Shown: one piece after another, positions 17,179-26,387 of the stretch
Position numbering within the stretch: position 1 is the first letter of the stretch
Layout of the letters: every line of letters starts with the position of its first letter
Assembly: GCF_009832905.1 (NCBI RefSeq)
Contig: NZ_CP047135.1
Coordinates: 1,280,001-1,344,000, forward strand
Reading direction: 5' to 3'
DNA length: 64,000 nucleotides
Source: Stenotrophomonas sp. 364
Lineage (GTDB): Bacteria; Pseudomonadota; Gammaproteobacteria; Xanthomonadales; Xanthomonadaceae
Position numbers and translations under genes: made by a program
The notes under the pieces: generated by a model
Seen by the model: only the letters and a program-made list of their open reading frames with translations
The model's database searches: none
Told to the model about the DNA's origin: nothing

Positions 17179-18438
17179 ATGGCCAACATCCTTTCCCGCA
17201 CCGCCACCGGCGTCGCCGATTGGGTCAATGCCCGCGCACCGGGCCTGATGCCGGTGTACCGCAAGCATGTGAGCGAGTACTACGCGCCGAAGAACTTCAA
17301 CATCTGGTACTACTTCGGCTCGTTGGCACTGTTGATCCTGGTCAACCAGATCGTGACCGGTATCTTCCTCACGATGCATTACAAAACGAACGCCGCCGAA
17401 GCGTTCGCCTCCATCGAATACATCATGCGTGACGTGGAGTGGGGCTGGCTGATCCGCTACATGCACTCCACCGGGGCCTCGCTGTTCTTCATCGTGGTCT
17501 ACCTGCACATGTTCCGCGGGCTGCTGTACGGCAGTTACCAGAAACCGCGCGAACTGGTGTGGATCCTGGGCATGCTGATCTACCTGGTGCTGATGGCCGA
17601 AGCCTTCATGGGCTACGTGCTGCCCTGGGGCCAGATGTCGTTCTGGGGCGCCAAGGTGATCATTTCGCTGTTCGGCGCGATCCCGGTGATCGGGACCGGG
17701 CTGACCGAGTGGATCATGGGCGACTACCTGCCCAGCGACGCCACCCTCAACCGCTTCTTCGCCCTGCACGTGATCGCCCTGCCGCTGGTGCTGTTGCTGC
17801 TGGTGGTGCTGCACCTGGGCGCGCTGCACGAGGTGGGCTCCAACAATCCCGACGGCGTGGAGATCAAGAAGGGCCCCAAGGGCAACCGCTGGTCGGCCAC
17901 CGCGCCTACCGATGGCATCCCGTTCCATCCGTATTACACGCTCAAGGATGGGGTCGGCGCCGGGTTCCTGTTGATCATCGCCGCCTTCATCATCTTCTTC
18001 GCCCCGGCCTTCGGGGGTCTGTTCCTGGAACACGACAACTTCACCGAGGCCAACCGCCTGGTCACGCCGGAGCACATCAAGCCGGTCTGGTACTACACCC
18101 CTTACTACGCGATGTTGCGGGTGGTGCCCAACAAGCTGGGCGGCGTGCTGGTGATGTTCTCGGCCATCGCGATCCTGTTCCTGGTGCCGTGGCTGGACCG
18201 CGCGCGGGTCAAGTCCTACCGCTACCGCGGCTGGTTGTCGCGGGTGCTGCTGGGCGTGTTCGCGGTGTGCTTCGTGTGGCTGGGCGTGATCGGCTCGGGC
18301 CCTGGCACCGACGCCCACGAAACCTACGTGGGCCGCGTGCTGACCTTCCTGTACTTCGCCTTCTTCATCACCATGCCGCTATGGACCAGGCTGGACAGGA
18401 CCAAACCGGTACCGGATCGGGTGACCACGCATGACTGA
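17179..18438 (+). CDS. petB: Ubiquinol-cytochrome c reductase, cytochrome b subunit
   Basis: 419 residues with eight or so membrane helices. It holds hemes bL and bH and the Qo and Qi quinone sites of complex III. Visible hallmarks are the paired His of helix B and helix D regions (RYMHSTGAS, YLHMFRGLLYG; FALHVIALP, VVLHLGALHEVGSNNP), GYVLPWGQMSFWGA and PEH (TPEHIKPVWYY), the Qo motif. ATG 17179 is preferred over an in-frame TTG at 17173 that overlaps the petA stop. It overlaps petC by eight bases. Confidence 0.97.
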   Translation: MANILSRTATGVADWVNARAPGLMPVYRKHVSEYYAPKNFNIWYYFGSLALLILVNQIVTGIFLTMHYKTNAAEAFASIEYIMRDVEWGWLIRYMHSTGASLFFIVVYLHMFRGLLYGSYQKPRELVWILGMLIYLVLMAEAFMGYVLPWGQMSFWGAKVIISLFGAIPVIGTGLTEWIMGDYLPSDATLNRFFALHVIALPLVLLLLVVLHLGALHEVGSNNPDGVEIKKGPKGNRWSATAPTDGIPFHPYYTLKDGVGAGFLLIIAAFIIFFAPAFGGLFLEHDNFTEANRLVTPEHIKPVWYYTPYYAMLRVVPNKLGGVLVMFSAIAILFLVPWLDRARVKSYRYRGWLSRVLLGVFAVCFVWLGVIGSGPGTDAHETYVGRVLTFLYFAFFITMPLWTRLDRTKPVPDRVTTHD

Positions 18439-19177
18439 CCACTGGATTGTCCGGCTGGCCTGCGCGGCCGCCCTGATGTTGAGCAGTGCCATCGCCGGTG
18501 CCGCCGAGGGCGGCAAGACCCTGCAGGCCGGCAACGACCTGAGCGATCGGGCCTCGCTGCAGCGTGGTGCGCAGCTGTACATGAACTACTGCTCGGGCTG
18601 CCACGCGCTGAAGTACCTGCGCTATTCGCGCATGGCCGCCGATCTCGGGCTGAGCGAGGACGAGGTGATGAACAACCTCAACTTCACCGGCACCCCGATC
18701 GGCGAGCCGATCCCGGTGAGCATGCCCAAGGCGCAGGCGGAAAAGTGGTTCGGCAAGATGCCGCCCGACCTGAGCCTGATTGCCCGGGTACGCGGCAGCG
18801 ACTGGGTGTACACCTACCTCAAGTCGTTCTACGTGGATCCGTCGCGGCCCCTGGGCTGGAACAACAGCCTGTTCCCGAATGCGTCCATGCCCAACCCGCT
18901 GTGGGAGATGCAGGGCCTGCAGCACGCGGTGCACGGCAAGCCGGAAAGCCCGGGCGCCGACCCGCCGGTGACCGGTCTGAAGATTGCGCAGCCGGGCAAC
19001 GTGGATGCACAGCAGTACGACCAGACAGTGCGCGACATCACCAACTTCCTGGAATACGCCGGTGAGCCGGCGGCGCTCAAGCGCCAGAAGCTGGGCGTCT
19101 GGGTGATCCTGTTCCTGGCGCTGCTGACGTTCCTTGCCTACCTGCTCAAGAAGGAATACTGGAAGGACGTGCACTGA
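18431..19177 (+). CDS. petC: Ubiquinol-cytochrome c reductase, cytochrome c1
   Basis: 248 residues. A cleavable or anchor signal (1-25) leads into a periplasmic c-type heme domain with the CxxCH motif at residues 54-58 (CSGCH), followed by a single C-terminal membrane helix (about 217-238) and a short Lys-rich tail. It passes electrons from the Rieske protein to soluble or oxidase-bound cytochromes. Last gene of petABC, overlapping the end of petB. Confidence 0.96.
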   Translation: MTDHWIVRLACAAALMLSSAIAGAAEGGKTLQAGNDLSDRASLQRGAQLYMNYCSGCHALKYLRYSRMAADLGLSEDEVMNNLNFTGTPIGEPIPVSMPKAQAEKWFGKMPPDLSLIARVRGSDWVYTYLKSFYVDPSRPLGWNNSLFPNASMPNPLWEMQGLQHAVHGKPESPGADPPVTGLKIAQPGNVDAQQYDQTVRDITNFLEYAGEPAALKRQKLGVWVILFLALLTFLAYLLKKEYWKDVH

Positions 19178-19336
19178 GCCTCCAGGCGCCCCGAGCGTGG
19201 ATCGGCCCCGGCAGGGGTCGATCGGCCTATTGGCTTTTGTGATGGGCAGTTGCACACTCGGGTACTGTGACGACCGCTGGCAGTGGGCTGGCGGCGCCGA
19301 TACGACCGGCGGTTACCGGACGTTGGAGAGCCTTTG

Positions 19337-19972
19337 ATGGCGGCGAGCGTACGCATGCGAAACACCTTGACGCTGTTTTCCTCGAACGACGATGTGCTGT
19401 GCCATCGCGTGCGCCTGGTACTGGCTGCCAAGGGCGTGAGCTACGACTTCGTCCCGGTCGACCCGCAGAATCCGCCCGAGGACCTGATCGACCTCAACCC
19501 GTACCACTCCGTGCCCACCCTGGTGGAGCGCGAACTGGTGCTGTATGCGGCATCGGTGGTCAGCGAGTACCTGGACGAGCGCTACCCGCACCCGCCGCTG
19601 ATGCCGGTCGATCCGCTGTCGCGCGCACGCATCCGCTTGGCGATGCTGCGCATCGAACACGACTGGGTGCCGCAGGTTCAGGCCATCCAGCTGGGCAACA
19701 AGACCCAGGCCGAAGCCGGTCGCAAGCGGCTGAAGGAGCTGCTGACCAGCGCGGTGCCGCTGTTCAAGGCCAGCAAGTTCTTCCTCAATCCGGAGATGAG
19801 CCTGGCCGACTGTGCGATGGCCCCGATCATCTGGCGCCTGCAGTCGCTGGACGTGCCGTTGCCCAAGGACGGCAAGTCGATCGAAGACTACGGCAACCGC
19901 ATTTTCCGCCATCCCGGTTTCATCCGCAGCCTGACCGACCAGGAAAAGAAGCTGCGCGATCTGCCGGGCTGA
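19337..19972 (+). CDS. sspA: Stringent starvation protein A
   Basis: 211 residues with a glutathione-S-transferase fold. An N-terminal thioredoxin-like domain (LFSSNDDVLCHRVRLVLAAK) is followed by a helical domain. SspA binds RNA polymerase and modulates stress and starvation transcription. GGAGAG at 19325-19330 fixes ATG 19337. The pet-sspA-sspB order is common in Gammaproteobacteria. Confidence 0.93.
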   Translation: MAASVRMRNTLTLFSSNDDVLCHRVRLVLAAKGVSYDFVPVDPQNPPEDLIDLNPYHSVPTLVERELVLYAASVVSEYLDERYPHPPLMPVDPLSRARIRLAMLRIEHDWVPQVQAIQLGNKTQAEAGRKRLKELLTSAVPLFKASKFFLNPEMSLADCAMAPIIWRLQSLDVPLPKDGKSIEDYGNRIFRHPGFIRSLTDQEKKLRDLPG

Positions 19973-20093
19973 CGGCGCGCACCGGCACGCTCAGGCGACC
20001 GGTGCACTGAATGAAAACGCAGGACGGGCGCGCGCGGAGGCTGACCTGCGGGTAGGCGGGCGCGTACACTTGCCACTACGCAATCGGATCCCC

Positions 20094-20118
20094 GCAGCCG
20101 AGCAAGGCTCGGCTCTAC
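20094..20118. repeat. SMAG element, inverted orientation
   Basis: Stem agccgagc-aag-gctcggct followed by ctac, so the GTAG head is on the minus strand. It ends three bases before the sspB start codon, so it may cover the sspB ribosome-binding region. Confidence 0.7.
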
Positions 20119-20121
20119 CCC

Positions 20122-20565
20122 ATGACTGAAGACACTTTCCGCATGACCAGCCACCGTCCGTACCTGTTGCGGGCCTTGGTGGAATGGATCAATGACAACG
20201 ACCTGACGCCGCACATCCTGGTCGACGCCGGGATGCCGGGCGTGCAGGTGCCGCAGAGCGCGGTCAAGGACGGCCGGGTGGTGTTGAACATCGCCGAACG
20301 CGCCGTGGTGCAGCTGCACATCGACAACGACGGCGTGAGCTTCTCGGCGCGTTTTTCGGGCACCAGCTACCCGGTGCATGTGCCGATTTCGGCCGTGCTG
20401 GCCGTGTACGCGCGCGAGACCGGGCAGGGCATGGCACTGCCGGATGACATCCCCGGCCACGAACCCGGCCCGGACGATGAGCTGCCGCCGGACGACAGCC
20501 CGACCCCGCCTGATGATCTGCCGCCCAAGCCCAGCGGCCGCCCACATCTGCGGGTGGTGAAATAA
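20122..20565 (+). CDS. sspB: ClpXP protease specificity-enhancing factor SspB
   Basis: 147 residues. SspB binds ssrA-tagged proteins and delivers them to ClpXP. The substrate-binding domain spans about residues 8-113 (RPYLLRALVEWINDN, HILVDAGMPGV, LNIAERAVVQL). A Pro/Asp-rich flexible linker follows, and the C-terminal ClpX-docking tail is GRPHLRVVK. The gene is complete. The start could instead be the second Met (MTSHRPY), which gives the usual length. Confidence 0.93.
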   Translation: MTEDTFRMTSHRPYLLRALVEWINDNDLTPHILVDAGMPGVQVPQSAVKDGRVVLNIAERAVVQLHIDNDGVSFSARFSGTSYPVHVPISAVLAVYARETGQGMALPDDIPGHEPGPDDELPPDDSPTPPDDLPPKPSGRPHLRVVK

Positions 20566-20599
20566 AACACGCATGGCCGCCGCAAGGCGGCCATTCCAC

Positions 20600-20757
20600 G
20601 TAGAGCCGACCGTTGGTCGGCTGCTCTCTGCGGAAATCCATGGCAGCCGACTAACGGCAGCCGACCAACGGTCGGCTCTACCTCGGGATGCAACGGTCGG
20701 CTCTACGGCCGGAATGCGCAATGCGGGATGCGTCAGCCGACCAACGGTCGGCTCTAC
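20600..20757. repeat. Cluster of SMAG elements in opposing orientations
   Basis: One forward copy (20600-20624, gtagagccgacc...ggtcggctgc) faces a reverse copy (20657-20681). A half copy (caacggtcggctctac, 20691-20706) and another reverse copy (20733-20757) follow. Inverted pairing is the arrangement usually described for SMAG dimers. They separate the convergent sspB and DUF3301 genes. Confidence 0.85.
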
Positions 20758-20765
20758 CGCCGGGG

Positions 20766-21122
20766 TCAGACGTCCTCGGCGCCGCTGGTATCCACGCTGC
20801 GCCGGATTTCGCTGATGCGGGCCGCGGAGGGGCCGACAAAGGACACCAGCTCATCCCCGCGCAGCACCATGCGGCCGCTGTGGCGGTCCACGCCATCGTG
20901 CGAATACTCGAACTTGAACGTGCGCTCCCAGCCCAGCCAGCCGTTGGGCTTGCGGCAGACGCGCAGCCCCGTGGAATGCACGCTCTGGTCCAGCCATTGC
21001 ACATCGGCGGCCCGGCAGGCGTTGCGGCCCAGCTCGCCGGCCCGCTCGGCGGCGGCGCGTGCGGAGTTCCAGAACGCGTAGGCGAACGCACCGGCAATCA
21101 TCAGCAGGATCAAACTGGGCAT
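20766..21122 (-). CDS. DUF3301 family membrane-anchored protein
   Basis: 118 residues. One N-terminal hydrophobic helix (residues 2-18, SLILLMIAGAFAYAFW) is followed by a soluble domain with Cys36 and Cys56 and the stretch LRVCRKPNGWLGWERTFKFEYS, which fits DUF3301. Function is unknown. It is followed downstream only by SMAG repeats. Confidence 0.75.
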   Translation of the reverse strand: MPSLILLMIAGAFAYAFWNSARAAAERAGELGRNACRAADVQWLDQSVHSTGLRVCRKPNGWLGWERTFKFEYSHDGVDRHSGRMVLRGDELVSFVGPSAARISEIRRSVDTSGAEDV

Positions 21123-21203
21123 GGGTGACTCGGTACGTTCGGAGCGGCTGGAACCTCCAAGATGGCGGCGAACCTCGCCCGGATCAAGCCATTGAGGCGC
21201 CCG

Positions 21204-22307
21204 TCATCCCCCGCTGCGCGGCGCAGCCCCGGGCAACGGCACCGGAGGCTGGGCCGGCGTAGCCGGTGACGGCGGTGGGCGAGTTGGTGCCGGTGCCGAC
21301 CCCGGCGCAGCGGGCGACACGGGCAGCGGGCGCGGCGGCGGCAACGGCTGTGCAGGGCCGGGCGGCATGCCGTCTGCAGCCGGTGGCGACGTGGTGGGCG
21401 AGGGCGGAAGCGCTGCAGGCGCGGTCGCCACCAGTTTCAGCAGCGCGGCCCAGTCCTGCCGGTTGAAGTTGCACTCCTCTTCGCGGCCCGGCGTGCAGCC
21501 CCGTTCCATGCCATCGCTGGCGGTGGCCTTGGCCGGCGGCAGTTCGATACGACCGCTGCGGTCCAGCGACAGCTTGCGCATCGCCACGGTGTTCATCACG
21601 TTGCCGCCGATCAGGTACAGGGTGCGGTCGCCGCCCATGTTGGCTGCGATCACCACCTCGCAATGCGACTTCCAATGCGTCACCGCGCCACTGCCCAGCG
21701 ACTGTACCAGGCCGCTGTAGCTGAGCGCTTCCCGGCGATCGCGCAGGTAGCACAGCAGGTCGCCCGGCGCGGGTTTTTCCTGCGCCGGATCGGTCATCCG
21801 GTACGGGCCGCTGTTCTGGTACGCCGCGCGGAGGTAGTCGATATGCCGGGGCGAGCGGGTAAAGCCCGGCACGCTGGCGCGGGTCATGACCCAGGAAATG
21901 AAGGCGGCCGACCATGGGTTGTCGATCAGGAAGGCACGGCAGTCGGTGTCGGTGTAGCGCGTGCCTGGCGGCGCCATGCAGCTGGATGCGCCGGGCTGGC
22001 CGCCCATCGGCGACAGCGTGCCACTCTGGCGCCAGTACCCCACCACGCGTTGCCAGGCGACCATGCCGTTGTCGGCGAGGTGCACGTCCTCGGCTTCGGT
22101 CGCGCTGATGCTGGCCACGCGGCCGTCGCGGTCGATGAACGGGCGATACCAGAGCCGGTGTTCATTGCAGGCGGTCTGCACGATGTTCACCGCCAGCGGG
22201 CTCAGCCCGAACCGGGGCGGGATATCGCAGACCTCGGCCGCAGCCGCGGTGGCCGGCAGCAGCGTCGCCAGCGGCGACAGGCATGCAAGCAGGAACAAGG
22301 GGCGCAT
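21204..22307 (-). CDS. DUF2272 domain exported protein
   Basis: 367 residues. A signal peptide (1-24, ending AAAAE) is followed by a globular domain with several Cys. It contains DNPWSAAFISWVMTRA and CEVVIAA, an arrangement compatible with the NlpC/P60-like Cys-His hydrolase fold suggested for DUF2272. The C-terminal 90 residues are Pro/Ala-rich low complexity. The frame stays open far upstream (to 23168) as an antisense shadow of nadC, so the start is set by the signal peptide. The function is a guess at best: possibly a cell-wall or peptide hydrolase. Confidence 0.75.
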   Translation of the reverse strand: MRPLFLLACLSPLATLLPATAAAAEVCDIPPRFGLSPLAVNIVQTACNEHRLWYRPFIDRDGRVASISATEAEDVHLADNGMVAWQRVVGYWRQSGTLSPMGGQPGASSCMAPPGTRYTDTDCRAFLIDNPWSAAFISWVMTRASVPGFTRSPRHIDYLRAAYQNSGPYRMTDPAQEKPAPGDLLCYLRDRREALSYSGLVQSLGSGAVTHWKSHCEVVIAANMGGDRTLYLIGGNVMNTVAMRKLSLDRSGRIELPPAKATASDGMERGCTPGREEECNFNRQDWAALLKLVATAPAALPPSPTTSPPAADGMPPGPAQPLPPPRPLPVSPAAPGSAPAPTRPPPSPATPAQPPVPLPGAAPRSGG

Positions 22308-22419
22308 ACGCGCTCTCCGGGTGGGGGCAGGGCAAGCCTCGCAGACCCGGTCTGCCGATCCCGTGAACGCCGCGCGCCGATGCCCCGCGACCAACGGTCG
22401 TGCGTTGCCTGCCGAGCAG

Positions 22420-22440
22420 GTGCCGACCGCTGGTCGGCAC
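22420..22440. repeat. SMAG-like palindrome upstream of the DUF2272 gene
   Basis: gtgccgacc-gct-ggtcggcac, the same stem as the element at 13728-13752. It is preceded by gcag rather than gtag. Confidence 0.65.
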
Positions 22441-22447
22441 GCGTGCC

Positions 22448-23305
22448 TCAACCCGGCGGCGGGCCCAGCTTCAACGACAGGTCGATCGCCTGCACGTGCT
22501 TGGTCAGGCCGCCGATCGAGATGCAGTCCACGCCGTCCTCGGCGATCGCGCGCAGACCGTCCAGGCCCACGCTGCCGGAGACTTCCAGTGGAATCCGCCC
22601 GGCCGCAATGCGCACGGCCTCGCGCCGCAGGTCCGCGTCGAAATCGTCGATCAGGATGCGCTCGCAGCCCACTGCCAGTGCTTCGCGCAGCTGGTCCAGG
22701 TCCTCGACCTCGACCACCAGCGGCAGCTGCGGCCACTGCGCCCGCGCGGCCTGCACCGCCGCGGTGAGCGAGCCCGCGGCGCGGATGTGGTTTTCCTTGA
22801 GCATCACCGTGTCGAACAGGCCCAGGCGATGGTTGTCGCCGCCGCCACAGCGCACTGCGTACTTCTGCGCCACGCGCAGCCCGGGCAGGGTCTTGCGGGT
22901 GTCCAGGATGCGTGCGCCGGTGCCCGCCACGGCGGCCACATGGCGCGCCGTCGTGGTGGCCGTCCCTGACAGGGTCTGCAGGAAGTTCAGCGAGGTGCGC
23001 TCGGCGCTCACCAGGCTGCGGTTGCGCCCGTGCAGGATGGCCAGCACCGTACCGGCGGCAACGTGGTCGCCCTCGGCCACCCGCCAGTCGATCCGGACCT
23101 GCGGGTCCAGGGCGCGATGGGTGGCGTCGAACCACGGCCGGCCGGCGATCACCGCGTCCTGCTTGCACAGCAGGTAGGCACTGTCGGGGCAGTCGGGCAG
23201 CAGGGCCGCGGTGACGTCGCCGCTGCCGATATCCTCGGCCAGCGCCCGTGCCACGTCGGCTTCTACTGCGGCGGCATCGGGTGCCGCAAGCTCGGCCCGG
23301 CTCAT
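22448..23305 (-). CDS. nadC: Nicotinate-nucleotide diphosphorylase (carboxylating)
   Basis: 285 residues. It converts quinolinate and PRPP to nicotinate mononucleotide in de novo NAD synthesis. Visible family blocks are EDIGSGDVTAALL, SAERTSLNFLQTLSG, DTRKTLPGLR (quinolinate-binding Arg/Lys), GGGDNHR, VMLKENHI and EVSGSVGLDGL. The length is normal. Its ATG overlaps the stop of the Trm112-like gene (ATGA), so the two are co-translated. Confidence 0.96.
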   Translation of the reverse strand: MSRAELAAPDAAAVEADVARALAEDIGSGDVTAALLPDCPDSAYLLCKQDAVIAGRPWFDATHRALDPQVRIDWRVAEGDHVAAGTVLAILHGRNRSLVSAERTSLNFLQTLSGTATTTARHVAAVAGTGARILDTRKTLPGLRVAQKYAVRCGGGDNHRLGLFDTVMLKENHIRAAGSLTAAVQAARAQWPQLPLVVEVEDLDQLREALAVGCERILIDDFDADLRREAVRIAAGRIPLEVSGSVGLDGLRAIAEDGVDCISIGGLTKHVQAIDLSLKLGPPPG

Positions 23306-23571
23306 TTTTCCGGGAAGCCGGCGATCTGCGCGGTGGCGATGGCCTCCTCGGCCAGCAGCACCGGAATGCCGTCGTCGACGCGGAACACCTGCTTGCGGTC
23401 GCGGGTCAGCAGCGCCTCGCGCAGGGCCAGCGCCTGGGTGCTGCCGTCGGCCTTGAGCACGGTGCCGGCGCCGATCGCGCGGTTGAGTGCCTCCAGGCCC
23501 TTGGCGTCCAGCAGGGACAGGGGCTGGCGGGTGTCGGGCGAGCACAGCAGGTCAAGCAGCTTGCGATCCAT
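23302..23571 (-). CDS. Trm112 family protein (YcaR-like)
   Basis: 89 residues beginning MDRKLLDLLCSPDTRQPL. In E. coli the family (YcaR) is about 60 residues; this one has an insertion in the middle. Only one Cys (Cys10) of the usual zinc-type pair is present. Eukaryotic Trm112 activates methyltransferases; the bacterial role is unknown. In E. coli ycaR lies between lpxK and kdsB, whereas here it is coupled to nadC. Confidence 0.8.
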   Translation of the reverse strand: MDRKLLDLLCSPDTRQPLSLLDAKGLEALNRAIGAGTVLKADGSTQALALREALLTRDRKQVFRVDDGIPVLLAEEAIATAQIAGFPEK

Positions 23572-23630
23572 GGATTCTTCGTCTTGCGTGGAAGATGGCT
23601 AGAATACGTCTTTAAGGCAGGTGACGGCCA

Positions 23631-24134
23631 ATGACCCCCAACCAATCCGCGCCGCTCGTCGGCATCGTCATGGGTTCCCGCTCCGACTGGGAAACCATGC
23701 AGCACGCCGCCCAGAAGCTTGATGCGCTCGGCGTTCCCTATGAAGTGAAAGTGGTCTCGGCGCACCGCACGCCAGACGTGCTGTTCACCTACGCCGAGCA
23801 GGCCGGCAGCCGCGGCCTGCGCGCGATCATCGCCGGTGCCGGTGGCGCGGCCCACCTGCCGGGCATGATCGCGGCCAAGACCGCCGTGCCGGTGCTGGGT
23901 GTGCCGGTGCAGTCCAAGGCCTTGAACGGCATGGATTCGCTGCTGTCGATCGTGCAGATGCCGGCCGGCATCCCGGTGGCCACCTTCGCCATCGGCAACG
24001 CCGGCGCGTCGAACGCGGCGCTGTTCGCGGCCGCGATGCTGGCCCCGGAGCAGCCGGCGATCGGCCAGGCGCTGGACGCGTTCCGCGCCCGCCAGACCGA
24101 AGACGTCATGGCCCACGACGATCCGCGTCAATGA
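23631..24134 (+). CDS. purE: N5-carboxyaminoimidazole ribonucleotide mutase
   Basis: 167 residues, cytoplasmic octamer. It converts N5-CAIR to CAIR in purine synthesis. Key blocks are [37 protein letters not shown] and [12 protein letters not shown]. The gene overlaps purK by four bases (ATGA). Divergent from the Trm112-nadC pair with about 60 bp between. Confidence 0.97.
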   Translation: MTPNQSAPLVGIVMGSRSDWETMQHAAQKLDALGVPYEVKVVSAHRTPDVLFTYAEQAGSRGLRAIIAGAGGAAHLPGMIAAKTAVPVLGVPVQSKALNGMDSLLSIVQMPAGIPVATFAIGNAGASNAALFAAAMLAPEQPAIGQALDAFRARQTEDVMAHDDPRQ

Positions 24135-25279
24135 GCACCCGGACCGTAGGCATTCTGGGCGGCGGCCAGCTGGCCCGCATGATGGTGCTGGCCGGCGCGC
24201 CGCTGGGGCTGCGCTTTGAACTGTTCGACCCGGCCGCCGATGCCTGTGGTGCCCAGGTGGCGCCGCTGCAGGTGGCCGCGTTCGACGACGAAGCCGCGCT
24301 GGCCGCATTCGCCGCCCGCGTGGACGTGGTCACCTTCGATTTCGAGAACGTGCCCGCGCACAGCGCCCGCTTCCTGGCCGAGCGCGTGCCGGTGTATCCC
24401 AACCCGGATGCGCTGGCCGTGGCCCAGGACCGCCTGAGCGAGAAGACCCTGTTCCAGCAGCTGGGCATTCCATTGCCGCCGTTCGCCGACATCCGCAGCC
24501 GCGATGAACTGGCCGCCCGGGTGGCCGAATTCGGCATGCCCTGCATCGTCAAGACCCGCCGCCTGGGGTACGACGGCAAGGGACAGTTCCGCATCCGCAG
24601 CGCGGCCGATATCGATGCGGCCTGGGCCACGCTTGGCGAGTACGTCGAGAAGACCGGCCTGATCCTGGAGGGCTTCGTCGCCTTCGATCGCGAGGTGAGC
24701 GTGGTGGCCGTGCGGGGGCGCGACGGTGAATTCCGTGCCTGGCCGGTGACCGGCAACTGGCATGTAGACGGCGTGCTGTCGGCCAGCCTGGCCCCGGCGC
24801 GCTTGAGCCCGGCCCAGCACGAGGCGGCCATCGGCCATGCCCGCGCGCTGGCCGAGCGCCTGGACTATGTGGGCGTGTTCGCGCTGGAGCTGTTCTGCCG
24901 CGGTGACGAGCTGCTGGTCAACGAGATGGCGCCGCGCGTGCACAACTCCGGCCACTGGACGATCGAAGGCAGCGAGACCTCGCAGTTCGAGAACCACCTG
25001 CGCGCGGTGCTCGGCCTGCCGCTGGGCGACACCCGCATGCTGGGGCAGGCCTGCATGCTCAACTGGCTGGGCGCGATGCCGGTCGCGGAGGCCGTGCTGG
25101 GCCAGCCCGGCGGGCATTGGCACGACTACGGCAAGCAGCCGCGCGACGGCCGCAAGGTGGGCCATGCCACGCTGCGCGATGACGACGCGGGCAGGTTGGC
25201 CGATGCGTTGGAAAACGTGGGCGGGCAGCTTGATCGCGGCGCCCAGGTCGCCCCGGTGGTCGCGGCGCTGCGCGGGTAG
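24131..25279 (+). CDS. purK: N5-carboxyaminoimidazole ribonucleotide synthase
   Basis: 382 residues with an ATP-grasp fold. It makes N5-CAIR from AIR, bicarbonate and ATP, and feeds PurE. Hallmarks are the N-terminal [11 protein letters not shown], the ATP-grasp segment [28 protein letters not shown] and the SQFENHLRA motif. Translationally coupled to purE. Confidence 0.97.
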   Translation: MSTRTVGILGGGQLARMMVLAGAPLGLRFELFDPAADACGAQVAPLQVAAFDDEAALAAFAARVDVVTFDFENVPAHSARFLAERVPVYPNPDALAVAQDRLSEKTLFQQLGIPLPPFADIRSRDELAARVAEFGMPCIVKTRRLGYDGKGQFRIRSAADIDAAWATLGEYVEKTGLILEGFVAFDREVSVVAVRGRDGEFRAWPVTGNWHVDGVLSASLAPARLSPAQHEAAIGHARALAERLDYVGVFALELFCRGDELLVNEMAPRVHNSGHWTIEGSETSQFENHLRAVLGLPLGDTRMLGQACMLNWLGAMPVAEAVLGQPGGHWHDYGKQPRDGRKVGHATLRDDDAGRLADALENVGGQLDRGAQVAPVVAALRG

Positions 25280-25338
25280 AGGTGGTGGCAGGAGGCCGGC
25301 GTCCCGGTCACGACCAGCCGTCGTGACCGGCCGGTCTA

Positions 25339-25357
25339 TACCGACCGCCGGTCGGTA
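25339..25357. repeat. Palindrome between purK and sodB
   Basis: taccgacc-gcc-ggtcggta, nine bases before the stop of the converging sod gene. SMAG-like stem without the GTAG head. Confidence 0.55.
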
Positions 25358-25365
25358 CGCGCGGC

Positions 25366-25956
25366 TCAATCCCGCAACTGCGCCGCCACGAAATCCCAGT
25401 TCACCACCTTCCAGAAGGCCTCCAGATAGCGCGCGCGCTCGTTCTGGTAGTCCGTGTAATACGCGTGTTCCCACACATCACAGGCCAGCAGCGGGGTGCT
25501 GTGCCCGGTCAGTGGCGTGCCGGCGTTGCGCGTGCTCTGGATGGCCAGCGCGCCGGTCGGGTGCTGCACCAGCCAGACCCAGCCCGAGCCGAACAGCCCC
25601 AGCGCGGCGCGCTCGAACTCCTCGCGCAACCGGCGCACATCGCCGAAGTGGCGGGTCACCAGTTCGCCCAGCCGGTCCTTCGGGTCGCCGCCGCCGCGCG
25701 GGTGCAGGCACTGGAAGTAGAACGCGTGGTTCCAGGCCTGGGCGGCGGCATCGAACAGGCTGCCCTGGCTTTGCCGCACGATGTCCTCCAGCGGCAGGTC
25801 GGCCAGCTCGGTGCCTTCGATGCGCGCATTGACCGCATCGATGTAGGCGCGCTGGTGGCGGCCGTGGTGCAGGTCCAGCGTTTCGGCCGACAGGTGTGGC
25901 TGCAGGGCGGCGCGGTCGTAAGGCAGGCGGGGCAGGTCGAGGGGCATGGCTGGCAT
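25366..25956 (-). CDS. sodB: Superoxide dismutase, Fe type
   Basis: 196 residues. It dismutates superoxide in the cytoplasm. Metal ligands are His30 (LDLHHGRH), His77 (QAWNHAFY), Asp160 and His164 (CDVWEHAYY); the substrate-gateway Tyr is Tyr38. Gln73 in the AAQ-x-WNH segment and the STPLLACDVWEH context are features of the iron rather than the manganese class. Phe81 replaces the usual Trp of the FYW motif, and HPRGGGDP is atypical. Two starts are possible (25956 and 25947). Divergent from the glutaredoxin gene, suggesting an oxidative-stress neighbourhood. Confidence 0.9.
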   Translation of the reverse strand: MPAMPLDLPRLPYDRAALQPHLSAETLDLHHGRHQRAYIDAVNARIEGTELADLPLEDIVRQSQGSLFDAAAQAWNHAFYFQCLHPRGGGDPKDRLGELVTRHFGDVRRLREEFERAALGLFGSGWVWLVQHPTGALAIQSTRNAGTPLTGHSTPLLACDVWEHAYYTDYQNERARYLEAFWKVVNWDFVAAQLRD

Positions 25957-26066
25957 TGGATTGGGGACGGGGGCGCCGGAGGCAGGGCCGGAAGGCTTAC
26001 AATGGCGCTGAGGGAAGTCTATCCGACCGGCCAGGCCGGGTTGTCCCACCCGCAGGGAGAGTCGTT

Positions 26067-26387
26067 GTGGCGGTGATGCAGCAGATCCAGACCGAAGTGG
26101 AGCGTTACCCCCTCGTGTTGTTCATGAAGGGCACCCCCCAGTACCCCATGTGCGGGTTCTCCAGCCGGGCGATCCAGGCCCTGATGGCCGCCGGCGCGGT
26201 CGCGCTGCGCACGGTCAACGTGCTTGAGGAACCGGAAGTCCGCGCCAACCTGCCGCGCTTCTCCAACCTGCCCACCTTCCCGCAGCTGTTCATCCACGGC
26301 GAACTGATCGGCGGCTGCGACATCGTGCTGGAGCTGTTCGAATCCGGCGAGCTCAAGCGCATCGTGGAAGAGGCATCGCTCCCATGA
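26067..26387 (+). CDS. grxD: Monothiol glutaredoxin (Grx4/GrxD type)
   Basis: 106 residues. It has the monothiol active site CGFS (residues 29-32) after the glutathione-binding MKGTPQYPMCGF, plus NLPTFPQLFIHGELIGGCDI. Such proteins bind a 2Fe-2S cluster as a glutathione-bridged dimer and work in Fe-S trafficking and iron sensing. GTG 26067 is preferred because GGGAGAG lies five bases upstream; ATG 26076 is the alternative. The stop overlaps the next gene (ATGA). Confidence 0.92.
   Translation: MAVMQQIQTEVERYPLVLFMKGTPQYPMCGFSSRAIQALMAAGAVALRTVNVLEEPEVRANLPRFSNLPTFPQLFIHGELIGGCDIVLELFESGELKRIVEEASLP

Noticed and set aside
19241..19270. Promoter for sspA from TTGCAC and TACTGT
   Set aside because: The two hexamers are only 7 bases apart, too close to work together.
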